This document shows, in pieces, positions 1-8,091 of a DNA stretch of 11,881 bases; position 1 is the first letter of the stretch; each line of letters begins with the position of its first letter. The translations under genes and the position numbers were made by a program. Source of the stretch: Spirochaetaceae bacterium. Its GTDB lineage: Bacteria; Spirochaetota; Spirochaetia; CADAEX01. The DNA is taken from positions 1-11,881 of the forward strand of contig WRFK01000027.1 in NCBI GenBank assembly GCA_009778835.1. The letters are read 5' to 3'. The notes beneath the pieces are model-generated. The model saw only the letters and a program-made list of their open reading frames with translations, was not told where the DNA came from and searched no databases.

Positions 1-804
1 AAAGATGATGAAATACAATCTTATGAAGATGTTAAAAATATTTCCATAGCAACCCCTTCCGGAATATGGCCGTTATCTTACTTTGCGGATATTGAATTTA
101 CCACAGGATACAGCAAAATCCTGCGCAAAGATAAATTCAAGTCTGTTGAATTTACTTCGGATATAGCTCCGGGATACGCGCAGAGCCAGCTTATGAATAT
201 TGTATATGAAGAAGTTGAAAAACTTGAGCTTCCGCTTGGTTATTCGCTCTCTTTGGGCGGTAATGCCGAAGAAATGGAAAACATAATCAACGAAATGATT
301 TTTGCTTTTATTATTGCAATAATTATTACCTATATGCTTTTAGCCGGAATACTTGAAAAATTGTTCCAGCCAATTATTATTCTTACAACAATACCTCTTT
401 CTTTGATAGGAGTTGTTTTAACATTCCTTATAACAGGCAGCAATATGAACTTTGTTTCAATGATGGCTATAATAATGTTAGCTGGTATGGTAGTTACTAA
501 CGCAATTTTAATACTTGATTACTCAAATCAGCTGGTTGTAAAAGGGCTAACAAAAAGAGAAGCGCTGCTTGAAGCATGCCCCATAAAATTCAAGCCAATA
601 CTTATGGCAAATATCGCGGTAATACTGGGAATGCTCCCCATGGCAATGGGCATAGGAGCTGCAGGAGCAGAAATGAGACAACCAATGGGCTTGGTAACTA
701 TTGGAGGTGTTATTACTTCCACACTTCTTACCCTGATTGTAATTCCCGCTATTGAAAATATTCTGGCACGTACAAAAACGAGAACTATGGAGGCTCTCCA
801 GTGA
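1..804 (+). CDS. RND-family efflux permease, C-terminal part (5' end outside window)
   Basis: This is the inner-membrane proton-driven pump of a tripartite efflux system (AcrB/HAE-1-like RND superfamily). The reading frame is open from base 1, so 267 C-terminal residues of a protein usually over 1000 long are present. The first 90 or so residues match the second periplasmic porter region. Five hydrophobic segments follow, as expected for TM8-TM12. Family hallmarks visible are GMVVTNAILILDYSNQL, an EALLEAC...KPILMA stretch, LGMLPMAMGIGAAGAE, and GGVITSTLLTLIVIP near the end. The stop codon overlaps the GTG start of the TolC-like gene by 4 nt (GTGA at 801-804), so the two are almost certainly co-transcribed and translationally coupled. 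The adaptor (membrane fusion protein) is presumably upstream. Substrate cannot be told from this fragment. The family call is firm; the substrate subclass is unknown. Confidence 0.93.
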   Translation, partial: KDDEIQSYEDVKNISIATPSGIWPLSYFADIEFTTGYSKILRKDKFKSVEFTSDIAPGYAQSQLMNIVYEEVEKLELPLGYSLSLGGNAEEMENIINEMIFAFIIAIIITYMLLAGILEKLFQPIIILTTIPLSLIGVVLTFLITGSNMNFVSMMAIIMLAGMVVTNAILILDYSNQLVVKGLTKREALLEACPIKFKPILMANIAVILGMLPMAMGIGAAGAEMRQPMGLVTIGGVITSTLLTLIVIPAIENILARTKTRTMEALQ

Positions 805-2129
805 AAAAAATATTATTGATTTGCATACTTGTAGCAGCCGCAGTTAACCTGGCGGCTCTTGATATAACTCTTGAAGATTATGTAAAACTTGTCGAGAAAA
901 ACAGCAAACAGCTTATGACTGCGGCAAAAGAGCTTGAAATCGCAAATGCAACGGAAAAAGCAGCAAAATCGCAGGCATTGCCCATGATCGGCGCAGAAGC
1001 AGGATATAAAAGAAATCTTCTTGAAATCAAGCAGCCTGTGCCTGTGGGAGCTATAGTAGATACTGCGCCTGGATTCGCACAGCTTATGTATCAGGATTTG
1101 GTTGTAAGCACAAATAACGAGTTTACTTTTGGCCTTGGTCTTAATCAACAAATTTTTAACCTTAAAGTTTTCAATGCCATAAAAGCAAGCAAACAATACA
1201 AGCTAATGTCCGGATATATTTATGATGCGCAAAAGCATGCAATTCTTACTATTGCAAAAAAAGTTTATTACCAAAATTATCTTCTTGAACAGCTTTTAGA
1301 AGTAAGAAAAAGCGTTGAAAGCAATACCTATGAAAATTATCTGAATGCAAAAAATAAATTTAATACCGGAATAATTTCGGAATTCGATTTTCTAAGGGCA
1401 GAAGTTGAATGGAAAACAAAAATACCAGAAACACTTCAGGCGCAAAGAAATCTCGATCTTGCAAGAATCAATCTTAAAAATCTTGCAGGAATGGATGAAA
1501 ACGAAGAAATAACTCTTAAAACCAGTTTAAGCGAGTACCCGGATATACCGGAGCTCATTCCTGTTTCAGATATTTTTGCAGACAGACCCGATTATAAAGC
1601 AACTGCTGCCGAAGTATCTCTAAGGGAAATAAATTTAAAAGCAGCAAGGTCCGACCACTTCCCCACACTAAAAGGAAATATACTTTTTGCCGTAAGCGCA
1701 GCATCGGATCAATTTGCGCTTGATAACAACAGAAAAGTTGCGCAGATTGGAATTACAGTTTCGGTTCCTGTTTTCACAGGGGGCGCTTTACTTGCGCAAG
1801 ACAGAAAAGCAAAAAGCGAATATGAACAATCTGTAATAAGATTAGATCAATTAAAAGAAAATGTTGCGGCAAATATAAGCAGTATTTACCTGACACTCAA
1901 AGAGGCTCAGCAGAGAATTGTTTCGGCAGAAGCTACTGTGGAAACAGCAAAAAAAGCCTATAATATAGCGCAAACTTCTTACAGGGCAGGTATAGCAACT
2001 CAACTTGATCTAAAAGATGCGACAACAAGCTACGAGCTTTCCAATATAAATTTTATTTCTTCTATTTACGAATATCTTGCAGCTTATTTTGATTGGGAGC
2101 AGGCAATAGGAAAAGTAATAGTTCAGTAA
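801..2129 (+). CDS. TolC-family outer-membrane efflux channel
   Basis: This 442-residue protein is the predicted outer-membrane/periplasmic tunnel of the efflux pump encoded just upstream. An N-terminal signal peptide is clear (MKKILLICILVAAAVNLAA, cleavage near residue 19). Two outer-membrane efflux protein repeats follow, roughly residues 22-235 and 240-440, with long heptad-rich alanine/lysine/glutamate helices. The second half carries the usual TolC-like features: a GG..L..D region near residue 328, TSYRAGIATQLDLKDA near 400, and AAYFDWEQAIGK near the end. The length is normal for the family. The start is GTG at 801, supported by a GGAGG Shine-Dalgarno at 789-793 with 7-nt spacing, located inside the end of the permease gene. 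The overlap implies translational coupling. The family is confident; a specific gene name is not justified. Confidence 0.93.
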   Translation: MKKILLICILVAAAVNLAALDITLEDYVKLVEKNSKQLMTAAKELEIANATEKAAKSQALPMIGAEAGYKRNLLEIKQPVPVGAIVDTAPGFAQLMYQDLVVSTNNEFTFGLGLNQQIFNLKVFNAIKASKQYKLMSGYIYDAQKHAILTIAKKVYYQNYLLEQLLEVRKSVESNTYENYLNAKNKFNTGIISEFDFLRAEVEWKTKIPETLQAQRNLDLARINLKNLAGMDENEEITLKTSLSEYPDIPELIPVSDIFADRPDYKATAAEVSLREINLKAARSDHFPTLKGNILFAVSAASDQFALDNNRKVAQIGITVSVPVFTGGALLAQDRKAKSEYEQSVIRLDQLKENVAANISSIYLTLKEAQQRIVSAEATVETAKKAYNIAQTSYRAGIATQLDLKDATTSYELSNINFISSIYEYLAAYFDWEQAIGKVIVQ

Positions 2130-2159
2130 TTTTTATTTCCGGTTATTTATAGTATAAAA

Positions 2160-2190
2160 CAAAAGTGGTATACTATGCATACCACTTTTG
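2160..2190. repeat. Perfect 12-bp inverted repeat upstream of uridine kinase gene
   Basis: CAAAAGTGGTAT at 2160-2171 is the exact reverse complement of ATACCACTTTTG at 2179-2190, with a 7-nt loop. It begins 30 nt after the tolC-like stop and ends 13 nt before the uridine kinase ATG. The stem ends in an A-tract on the left and a T-tract on the right, so it could act as a modest intrinsic terminator for the efflux operon. It also covers a candidate -10 element and the expected start point of the next gene, which is where a repressor operator would sit. The sequence alone cannot separate these roles. Confidence 0.8.
2166..2174 (+). promoter_or_regulatory. Candidate extended -10 promoter for uridine kinase gene
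   Basis: TGGTATACT is an extended -10 element (TG, one base, then TATACT, five of six matches to TATAAT). No good -35 hexamer lies 16-18 nt upstream, where the sequence is simply AT-rich; this is tolerable for an extended -10 promoter. Transcription would start near 2181, giving a leader of about 23 nt. A ribosome binding site AAAGGA at 2192-2197 precedes the ATG at 2204. The element lies inside the inverted repeat, which suggests regulation by a dimeric DNA-binding protein. Confidence 0.45.
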
Positions 2191-2203
2191 AAAAGGACAT
2201 ATT

Positions 2204-3871
2204 ATGAAAGATTTAAATGTAAAACTTCCTTCGGGTAAAGTAATAACAGCTCCCTATGGCACAGAAGTAGAATCTATTTTAAATGCCGATGAATTTAAAT
2301 CAATTAAAGAGAACACTGTTGGAGTACTTTTAAATAATAAACTTGTAAGTTTAAATTTTAAAATAATAATAAACTGTGAAATAAAGCCTGTTGGTATTAC
2401 TACAGTTGATGGAAGTAAAATATACAGGGATTCACTTTGTTTTTTGTTAACAAAGTCCGCAAAAAAACTTTTTCCCGAAAGAAGGCTTGTTATAAGCAAC
2501 TCGCTTAGCACCAGCTACTATTACCACTTTGAAGATTTTTCGGAAATAAGTGAAAAAGAAATCGAAGCTATTGAAAAAACAATGCGCGATGATATCAAAA
2601 AAGATATTCCCATTGTCAGAGAAAATATTTCATATCAGGAAGCGCTTGATTATTTTAGCGAAAACAACAACTGGAAAGAGACATACCTTCTTTTAAAACA
2701 TTTGAATTTCAGCAGCATTGTTCTTAATGCATGTGAAGATTATAAAGATATTGCACACACACCCCTGGTTCCGAGCACAAGGTTTCTAAAATATTTTGAA
2801 ATAAAAAAATATTCCAATGGCTTTCTTTTAAGATATCCCAACAGAGAAAAACCAGACATTATAAAACCATTTAAAGATATTCCTGTTCTTGCGAAGACAT
2901 ATCAGGAGTATAAAGCATGGGGTAAAATACAGAGCATTAGTTCTGTAGGTGGATTAAATGAACACATAGCTGCAGGAAGAGCAGAAGATCTAATATGGAT
3001 GGCAGAAGCTCTGCATGATAAAAAAATAGCGCAAATTGCAGATCAGGTTGCAGAAAAACAGGATAAAGTAAAAGTAGTGTTTATTGCAGGGCCATCATCA
3101 TCAGGCAAAACAACATTTGCAAAAAAACTTTCCATACAGTTACGGGTCGTAGGTTTTAAACCAATAGCTCTTTCTCTGGATGATTATTATGTTGACAGGG
3201 AAAAAACTCCCAAAGATAAAAATGGAAATTATGATTTTGAATCAATCAATGCAATAGACCTTGATTTTTTTAACCAGAATCTTCTTGATCTGTTTGAAGG
3301 CAAAGAGGTTGTAATACCTTATTTTGATTTTAAAACAGGCAAACGGGATTTCAACAAAGGCCATAAAATCAAAATGGATAGTAAAACGCTTCTTCTTGTT
3401 GAAGGAATACATGGTCTCAATGAAAAGCTTACAAATAAAATTGATCCTGATTATAAGCATAAAATTTATATTTCTGCGCTTACACAGCTTAATCTTGATG
3501 ACCACAATAGAATTCCCACAACAGACAACAGGCTTCTTAGAAGAATGGTAAGAGATTTCCAGTTTAGGGGATATTCTGCTATTGATACACTTTCAAGATG
3601 GCCATCTGTAAGAAATGGGGAAAAAATAAATATATTTCCATTCCAGGAATATGCAGACAGTGTTTTTAATTCTGCTCTTGATTATGAACTTGCAGTATTA
3701 AGAACTTTTGCGCAGCCCATATTAAAAACCGTAAAACCATATCATGAACTTTATTCAGAAGCAAAACGGCTTGAAAGATTTCTTGCAAATTTCAGCAACA
3801 TTCCGGTAAGGCTTGTTCCAAGAACTTCGCTGCTTAGAGAATTTATAGGCGACAGTGATTTTAAATATTAA
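2204..3871 (+). CDS. TGS-domain uridine kinase / nucleoside kinase-like P-loop protein
   Basis: This 555-residue cytoplasmic protein joins threonyl-tRNA-synthetase-like N-terminal domains to a phosphoribulokinase/uridine kinase domain. Residues 1-64 form a TGS-like domain, and residues 65-200 resemble the ThrRS second additional domain. The kinase domain starts near residue 290: Walker A GPSSSGKT at 296-303, the LSLDDYY motif at 323-329 typical of uridine kinases, a LLVEGIHGLN segment at 396-406, and a basic lid-like stretch RLLRRMVRDFQFRG at 443-456. The known activity of the kinase family is phosphorylation of uridine/cytidine using NTP, in pyrimidine salvage. The full-length architecture occurs in many bacteria, often annotated simply as uridine kinase or nucleoside kinase, and its substrate is less certain than for the short Udk enzyme. 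The ATG at 2204 has AAAGGA upstream with 6-nt spacing. The gene stands alone, convergent with the cyclase operon. Confidence 0.88.
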   Translation: MKDLNVKLPSGKVITAPYGTEVESILNADEFKSIKENTVGVLLNNKLVSLNFKIIINCEIKPVGITTVDGSKIYRDSLCFLLTKSAKKLFPERRLVISNSLSTSYYYHFEDFSEISEKEIEAIEKTMRDDIKKDIPIVRENISYQEALDYFSENNNWKETYLLLKHLNFSSIVLNACEDYKDIAHTPLVPSTRFLKYFEIKKYSNGFLLRYPNREKPDIIKPFKDIPVLAKTYQEYKAWGKIQSISSVGGLNEHIAAGRAEDLIWMAEALHDKKIAQIADQVAEKQDKVKVVFIAGPSSSGKTTFAKKLSIQLRVVGFKPIALSLDDYYVDREKTPKDKNGNYDFESINAIDLDFFNQNLLDLFEGKEVVIPYFDFKTGKRDFNKGHKIKMDSKTLLLVEGIHGLNEKLTNKIDPDYKHKIYISALTQLNLDDHNRIPTTDNRLLRRMVRDFQFRGYSAIDTLSRWPSVRNGEKINIFPFQEYADSVFNSALDYELAVLRTFAQPILKTVKPYHELYSEAKRLERFLANFSNIPVRLVPRTSLLREFIGDSDFKY

Positions 3872-3911
3872 TTAATAAAAAGCCTTCACCTGCCCAAGAA
3901 TGATAGTGTGG

Positions 3912-3975
3912 ATACCGACTTCCGTCGGTATGACATTGAGTCGGTATTAAGTCGGTGACGTTGAGTCAGCATGAC
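3912..3975. repeat. Intergenic hairpin plus degenerate GTCGGTAT repeats
   Basis: ATACCGAC at 3912-3919 pairs perfectly with GTCGGTAT at 3924-3931 across a TTCC loop. Related direct copies follow: GTCGGTAT at 3940-3947, GTCGGTGA at 3951-3958 and GTCAGCATGAC at 3965-3975, two of them preceded by a TTGA stretch. The block fills the 124-nt gap between two convergent genes. There is no T-tract next to the stem on either strand, so it is not a classical intrinsic terminator, though it could still slow polymerase from both sides. It looks like a small dispersed intergenic repeat of the REP type. Confidence 0.65.
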
Positions 3976-3995
3976 TGTGATATTTCAGAAGACTA

Positions 3996-5291
3996 CTAGA
4001 ACTGGTATCCAAAAAATATACCTGGTCGTATTAACCCACTAGGCATAGAACCGGAAAAATTTTGCTGGTAATCTGCTCCAATATCAACAAAGACCTTTTT
4101 TGTTATAAAGTATTGCAAAGATAATCCTACATTAGCAGAATAAAACCATGTAGTAAAAGGATCGGAAATAAGACCTGTGTCATAACTAATTTTAAGATCA
4201 TAGAACATTGAAATGCCTCCGCCCAGGCGCGCATTTCCAACCAGTTTTCTCTTTATAAAATGTTTTTGATATACAAAATTAACATTCGCTCCTGTAAGAA
4301 ACCCTTCAACAGCATAACCGTCACTTTCATTACCACTAAAAGAACTTATATAGGGAGCAAGTTCTACACCCAAATATCCAAATGCTTTTTTGATTGGAAT
4401 AAATGTAAAACGCATGGAAAGACCATAATAATATATGTAATCCATAAATTCATTCGTAGCTACATAACGCGCATGTTCATTCGTCTCTGACGAATCTGAC
4501 ATATAGTTAAATATTTTCATTGGTGTCCAGCCAATAGAAATATTTAAATCTATTGGTTTCTGGAAAGAAATGTAAAATGGTCCCGCAGAAGATCTTAATC
4601 CTCCTGGGTTTTGCACTACAACATCGTACATTCCTATTTTTAAATCAAGATCACTAAAAGAAGCCTCTGCTACTCTGCCTGTTGGATCAATTTTCTTTTG
4701 TGACGGAGTAAGGCGAACAGATTCCTGAGTTTTTCCGGGAACAGGCCTTGTAACAAGGAACACTTCCGCATTTTCTACAAAATCTTTACCTGTAATAGTT
4801 ATAACGGTTGTGCCCTCTTCATCAAGATAAAATCTTCCCGGAGAAAAAGAATCCAGAACAGGTTGTATTGCCAGATATACCTCAAACTCCTGCCAGGTAG
4901 ACTCTCCCTCGAGTCTGTTAAGAAGGTTATATACTTTTATCTTATATCTATATCTTCCCGCAGGGATAGAAATTTCTACAAAATTTACTTCTGTGGATTC
5001 ATTTAGAATTTCTTTATATACATTAGAAGCATCCCGCTGCTCAACAATAGCTTCATAGCGGTATACATATTCCACCGGATTCCATTCAATTCGCTGAACA
5101 AAGCGCACCCCTTCTTCTGTTTCCACAATATAATAAGAAAGATTTTCCGATTGCGAAATAGATTCGACTTGCGGAACAGGTTCGTTAGCTGGAGCAGGAG
5201 CAGTGGCTGTCACACCTGTCTGAGCAGCAAGAAAACTCAGAATTCCAAAGAGCATCAGAAAAACAAGGCTAATATGTTTCTTATTTTCCAT
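3996..5291 (-). CDS. Secreted outer-membrane protein: FN3-like domain, IPT/TIG-like domain, C-terminal beta-barrel
   Basis: This 431-residue protein has a signal peptide (residues 1-22, ending FLAAQ) and a short Ala/Pro-rich linker. Residues 60-140 form a fibronectin-III-like beta domain: an RIEWNP strand, then a GRYRYKIKVYN strand, the same W-strand plus aromatic-strand pattern as the repeats of the upstream gene. Residues 143-242 resemble an IPT/TIG immunoglobulin-like domain (PVLDSFSPGRFYLDEEGTTV, then ITGKDF). Residues 246-431 alternate aromatic and polar residues in about eight strands and end in FFGYQF, with the terminal Phe typical of outer-membrane barrels. The ATG at 5291 overlaps the upstream gene by 11 nt, with AGGA at 5299-5302 and 7-nt spacing. 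From memory it may correspond to T. pallidum TP0483, reported as fibronectin-binding; that assignment is unverified. An adhesin or an envelope anchor are both possible. Confidence 0.75.
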   Translation of the reverse strand: MENKKHISLVFLMLFGILSFLAAQTGVTATAPAPANEPVPQVESISQSENLSYYIVETEEGVRFVQRIEWNPVEYVYRYEAIVEQRDASNVYKEILNESTEVNFVEISIPAGRYRYKIKVYNLLNRLEGESTWQEFEVYLAIQPVLDSFSPGRFYLDEEGTTVITITGKDFVENAEVFLVTRPVPGKTQESVRLTPSQKKIDPTGRVAEASFSDLDLKIGMYDVVVQNPGGLRSSAGPFYISFQKPIDLNISIGWTPMKIFNYMSDSSETNEHARYVATNEFMDYIYYYGLSMRFTFIPIKKAFGYLGVELAPYISSFSGNESDGYAVEGFLTGANVNFVYQKHFIKRKLVGNARLGGGISMFYDLKISYDTGLISDPFTTWFYSANVGLSLQYFITKKVFVDIGADYQQNFSGSMPSGLIRPGIFFGYQF

Positions 5292-8091
5292 ATAAAATTC
5301 CTGGTTGTTTTGCCTGTGGTTTATTCACCTGCGGAAGATTAATTATAAAACTGTTCTGCCCTACAGTTCCCCTTTGTTCAATAACTTCTTCTGTTTTGCT
5401 TACAGCTTCCACCTGCCATACAAAATTTCCTCTATCCAATACAGAAAGATCTTCAAGTTCATAAGTTGTTTCATCAACAATAGCAGTATGTAAAAGCTTC
5501 CTCTGGTTTGCTCTTTCCCCTTCCTGGAAAACTGTAAAAACATAACCGTTTGCGCCTTCAACACTGTTCCATGAGAAAATAATTGTTTTTGTTTCCCTTA
5601 ACTCTGCAGGACCAATCGTATATCTGTTCTCGGGAGTTCTTCCACCCGGAACAGGAAGCAAAGGTATTGAGTTTACTATAAAGTATAATGGGCTTCTTGC
5701 GCTTATATCAAAACCATCGGGTGTTTCGGCAATAATTGTCCAGTACCATCTCCCTTCGTTAAGCGGTATAAGCTGAATAGTGTTGGGCGGATTTTTTATA
5801 TCCATTACAAGAGAGGTATCTGCAAGTGGATTGGCATTTCTGGAAAGAATAAAACGGGACGCAGCCACTTCTTCCTTGGAAGACCAGGTAACCACTCCCG
5901 GGCTGCGCAATGCCTGCAGTCCTTCAAATGCATAACCGGTATAAGGAGTTGACAAAATAACCGGATTCAATTTTTTCATGCTAAAATTATATATTCCCAA
6001 AAGGCTGGTGCGGCGCGAAGATGTTGTGCTTTCATCAATAAATGCCTGAATTGTCCAGCGGTAGTCACCATCGGGAAGATTATCCATCAATAAGGAAATA
6101 CGATTTTCCGAAGCATACTCACTTACAGATTCCTGATTACTGCCTGCTCTATAAAGCTTTATCTGATAATAATTGGCGCCATGCACAGCGCTCCAGCTAA
6201 AATCAACAGGAACTTTTTCTCTGACAACGACCTTGTCATCCTGAGCAGGAATTTCTGCAATTGGAGCAGAAAGAGGCGCAACAACAGAAAAGTGTTTTTC
6301 GGGAGTAGCAAATGTTGCTGTTTTATCGCTCGCTTCCGAGAAAATACGCCAGTAATAATCTCCTACTGCCAATGTCTTTCCCTGAATACTTGTTACAATA
6401 ACTTCATCATCAATTAATAATGAAGAAAAATCACTTTGCTCAGATACCTGAAACCTTGTTGCAAATGGAAGATTTGTTCTCCATGTAAAACGGGTATCGG
6501 GTATACGGGCATCTGCAATTATATAATTATCAGGAGGGAATAGAGTTCTCTGAATAATTTCTCCGGACAGAGCGAAAAAAGACCTTATCTCGGATATAAG
6601 TGAACTGTTTCCTTCAATATCTGTCTGGAAAACTCCCCAATAGTATTGTACCCCTTCCTCTAAAATGCTTTGCTGCCTTGGTTTATATATATACCAGTTT
6701 TCTTTAAGCTCTCTTTGGATCACAGGATTGGAAAGATCTGAGATTTTTGAAATTTTTATTGTATAAGAAGCTGCCTCAGATTCATTTCTCCATGAAAAAT
6801 ATGTATCTTTGCTTTCTTTTGCAATATTAACAAAATTACCCACTGCAGGCGAAGAAAGCACAGGAGGTTCAAGAGAGCCACTCTTATTTATAACAAAAGA
6901 AGAAACAGAGGGAGGATAAGATGACCCTAAAAAATCCGCAGGATAAAGCGGAGTAACTCTCCAGTACCAAGTCCCTTCTTCAAGAGTAGATAACACAAGC
7001 GATAAATCATAAAGCTGCCTGCTTACTACAGGATTTTCCATTCGCGGATTATTGGCTACATCAAGACGATAAGCAGCCGCACGTTCTGTACCTGTCCATA
7101 AAAACCGGACAGCAGGAAGCTTCGCCCTGTAAGCATAGACATAATTTTCTACCGGCGAAATAAGTCTTGGAGAAGGCGCATAATTGATAGTAAGCCTTCC
7201 GCTTGCCGCATTCTTAATATTGTTTTCCGAGTTCCTGAACGAAGAAGGATATATTCTCCACCAGTAGGCGCCGGAAGAGAGCATAACTTCTGTTTCAGTT
7301 ACATCTCTTACTTCACTTGAATAAACCATTCTGTTAAAAGAAGACTCTTTTGAAATTTCTATATATACAAACTCGCCATCACCAAAATTATTGGCTTTCC
7401 ATATAAAATTTATAGGAAAATCTTCATGGCTGCTATTAAGCACCTGTGTTCCGGGAACAGGGGAAAGCACAGCTACCATAGGCATTACATCCTGTGTTCC
7501 ATCCTGTAAAAAACTCAATGCAGATCCTGCGTTAATAGATTGTATTTCTCCTGATGAAGAAGTAATTGAGCCGCTACCCTCAAGAAGCATTATATTTAAC
7601 GCCTGGTTAGAACTGTTTGTTCTTGCATTAAGAACTCCTCCGGATGCAACTTCAACACGGTTATTTCCGGATGCAAGGACAACAGCATTACTGCCTACAT
7701 GCGAATTAATATTTATATCGCCGCCTGCAAAATCAATTAAAATTTCTTTTTTATCCCAAAAAATTTGAGCAAGTGTATTTTCAAGAAGTTCTATGTATTG
7801 ACCGTCAAGAAAAGTTATTCTTGCCTCAGAGAGCTCTGCTGTGCGGATAATATCGCCGTTATATACAGGGGATTCCTGTCTAAGACGGTCCCACAATACG
7901 CGGTCAAGAAATTTACGTTGCGCTGCTTTATATTTATATGAAACAACAGCTATATGCTCTTCATAAAGCTTTGTAAGAGTCCTGTTAAGATCTTTCCAGA
8001 ACAATACTATATTGAGGACAATACCAGAGATGCAAACTATAATAACAATTATATCAATTGCCCTGAATTTTGTATTTTTTCTCTTCTCCAT
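5281..8091 (-). CDS. Membrane-anchored periplasmic FecR-domain protein with seven FN3-like repeats
   Basis: This is a 936-residue protein. Residues 11-32 form one hydrophobic helix behind a basic N-terminus (MEKRKNTKFR), so the protein is an N-in inner-membrane anchor with a periplasmic body. A FecR-like domain follows (about 75-200), with the family pattern NGDIIRTAELSEARITFLDG at 78-97 and a Gly/Asn-rich stretch that looks beta-helical. From 205 to 920 there are seven repeats of about 100 residues. Each pairs an early F-x-W strand (231, 332, 434, 537, 633, 736, 841) with a late aromatic strand such as WYWRV (276-280, 375-379, 483-487, 579-583, 677-681, 782-786, 890-894). The cytoplasmic anti-sigma domain of classical FecR is absent, so sigma-factor control is unlikely. 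The start ATG at 8091 has AAGG at 8101-8104, and the gene overlaps the cyclase by 38 nt. The architecture is well supported; the biological role is unknown. Confidence 0.82.
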   Translation of the reverse strand: MEKRKNTKFRAIDIIVIIVCISGIVLNIVLFWKDLNRTLTKLYEEHIAVVSYKYKAAQRKFLDRVLWDRLRQESPVYNGDIIRTAELSEARITFLDGQYIELLENTLAQIFWDKKEILIDFAGGDININSHVGSNAVVLASGNNRVEVASGGVLNARTNSSNQALNIMLLEGSGSITSSSGEIQSINAGSALSFLQDGTQDVMPMVAVLSPVPGTQVLNSSHEDFPINFIWKANNFGDGEFVYIEISKESSFNRMVYSSEVRDVTETEVMLSSGAYWWRIYPSSFRNSENNIKNAASGRLTINYAPSPRLISPVENYVYAYRAKLPAVRFLWTGTERAAAYRLDVANNPRMENPVVSRQLYDLSLVLSTLEEGTWYWRVTPLYPADFLGSSYPPSVSSFVINKSGSLEPPVLSSPAVGNFVNIAKESKDTYFSWRNESEAASYTIKISKISDLSNPVIQRELKENWYIYKPRQQSILEEGVQYYWGVFQTDIEGNSSLISEIRSFFALSGEIIQRTLFPPDNYIIADARIPDTRFTWRTNLPFATRFQVSEQSDFSSLLIDDEVIVTSIQGKTLAVGDYYWRIFSEASDKTATFATPEKHFSVVAPLSAPIAEIPAQDDKVVVREKVPVDFSWSAVHGANYYQIKLYRAGSNQESVSEYASENRISLLMDNLPDGDYRWTIQAFIDESTTSSRRTSLLGIYNFSMKKLNPVILSTPYTGYAFEGLQALRSPGVVTWSSKEEVAASRFILSRNANPLADTSLVMDIKNPPNTIQLIPLNEGRWYWTIIAETPDGFDISARSPLYFIVNSIPLLPVPGGRTPENRYTIGPAELRETKTIIFSWNSVEGANGYVFTVFQEGERANQRKLLHTAIVDETTYELEDLSVLDRGNFVWQVEAVSKTEEVIEQRGTVGQNSFIINLPQVNKPQAKQPGILYGK

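Noticed and set aside
813..1196. 127-codon open frame on the minus strand inside the tolC-like gene
   Set aside because: The Cys/Phe/Lys-rich translation is typical of an antisense shadow; the sense frame is a clear TolC-family protein.
3912..3931. Intrinsic terminator for the two convergent genes
   Set aside because: The 8-bp stem has no T-tract following on either strand, so I list it only as a repeat.
7391..7768. 125-codon open frame on the plus strand
   Set aside because: It is antisense to the FecR-domain gene, has no ribosome binding site or recognisable domain, and its length is explained by the codon use of the real gene.
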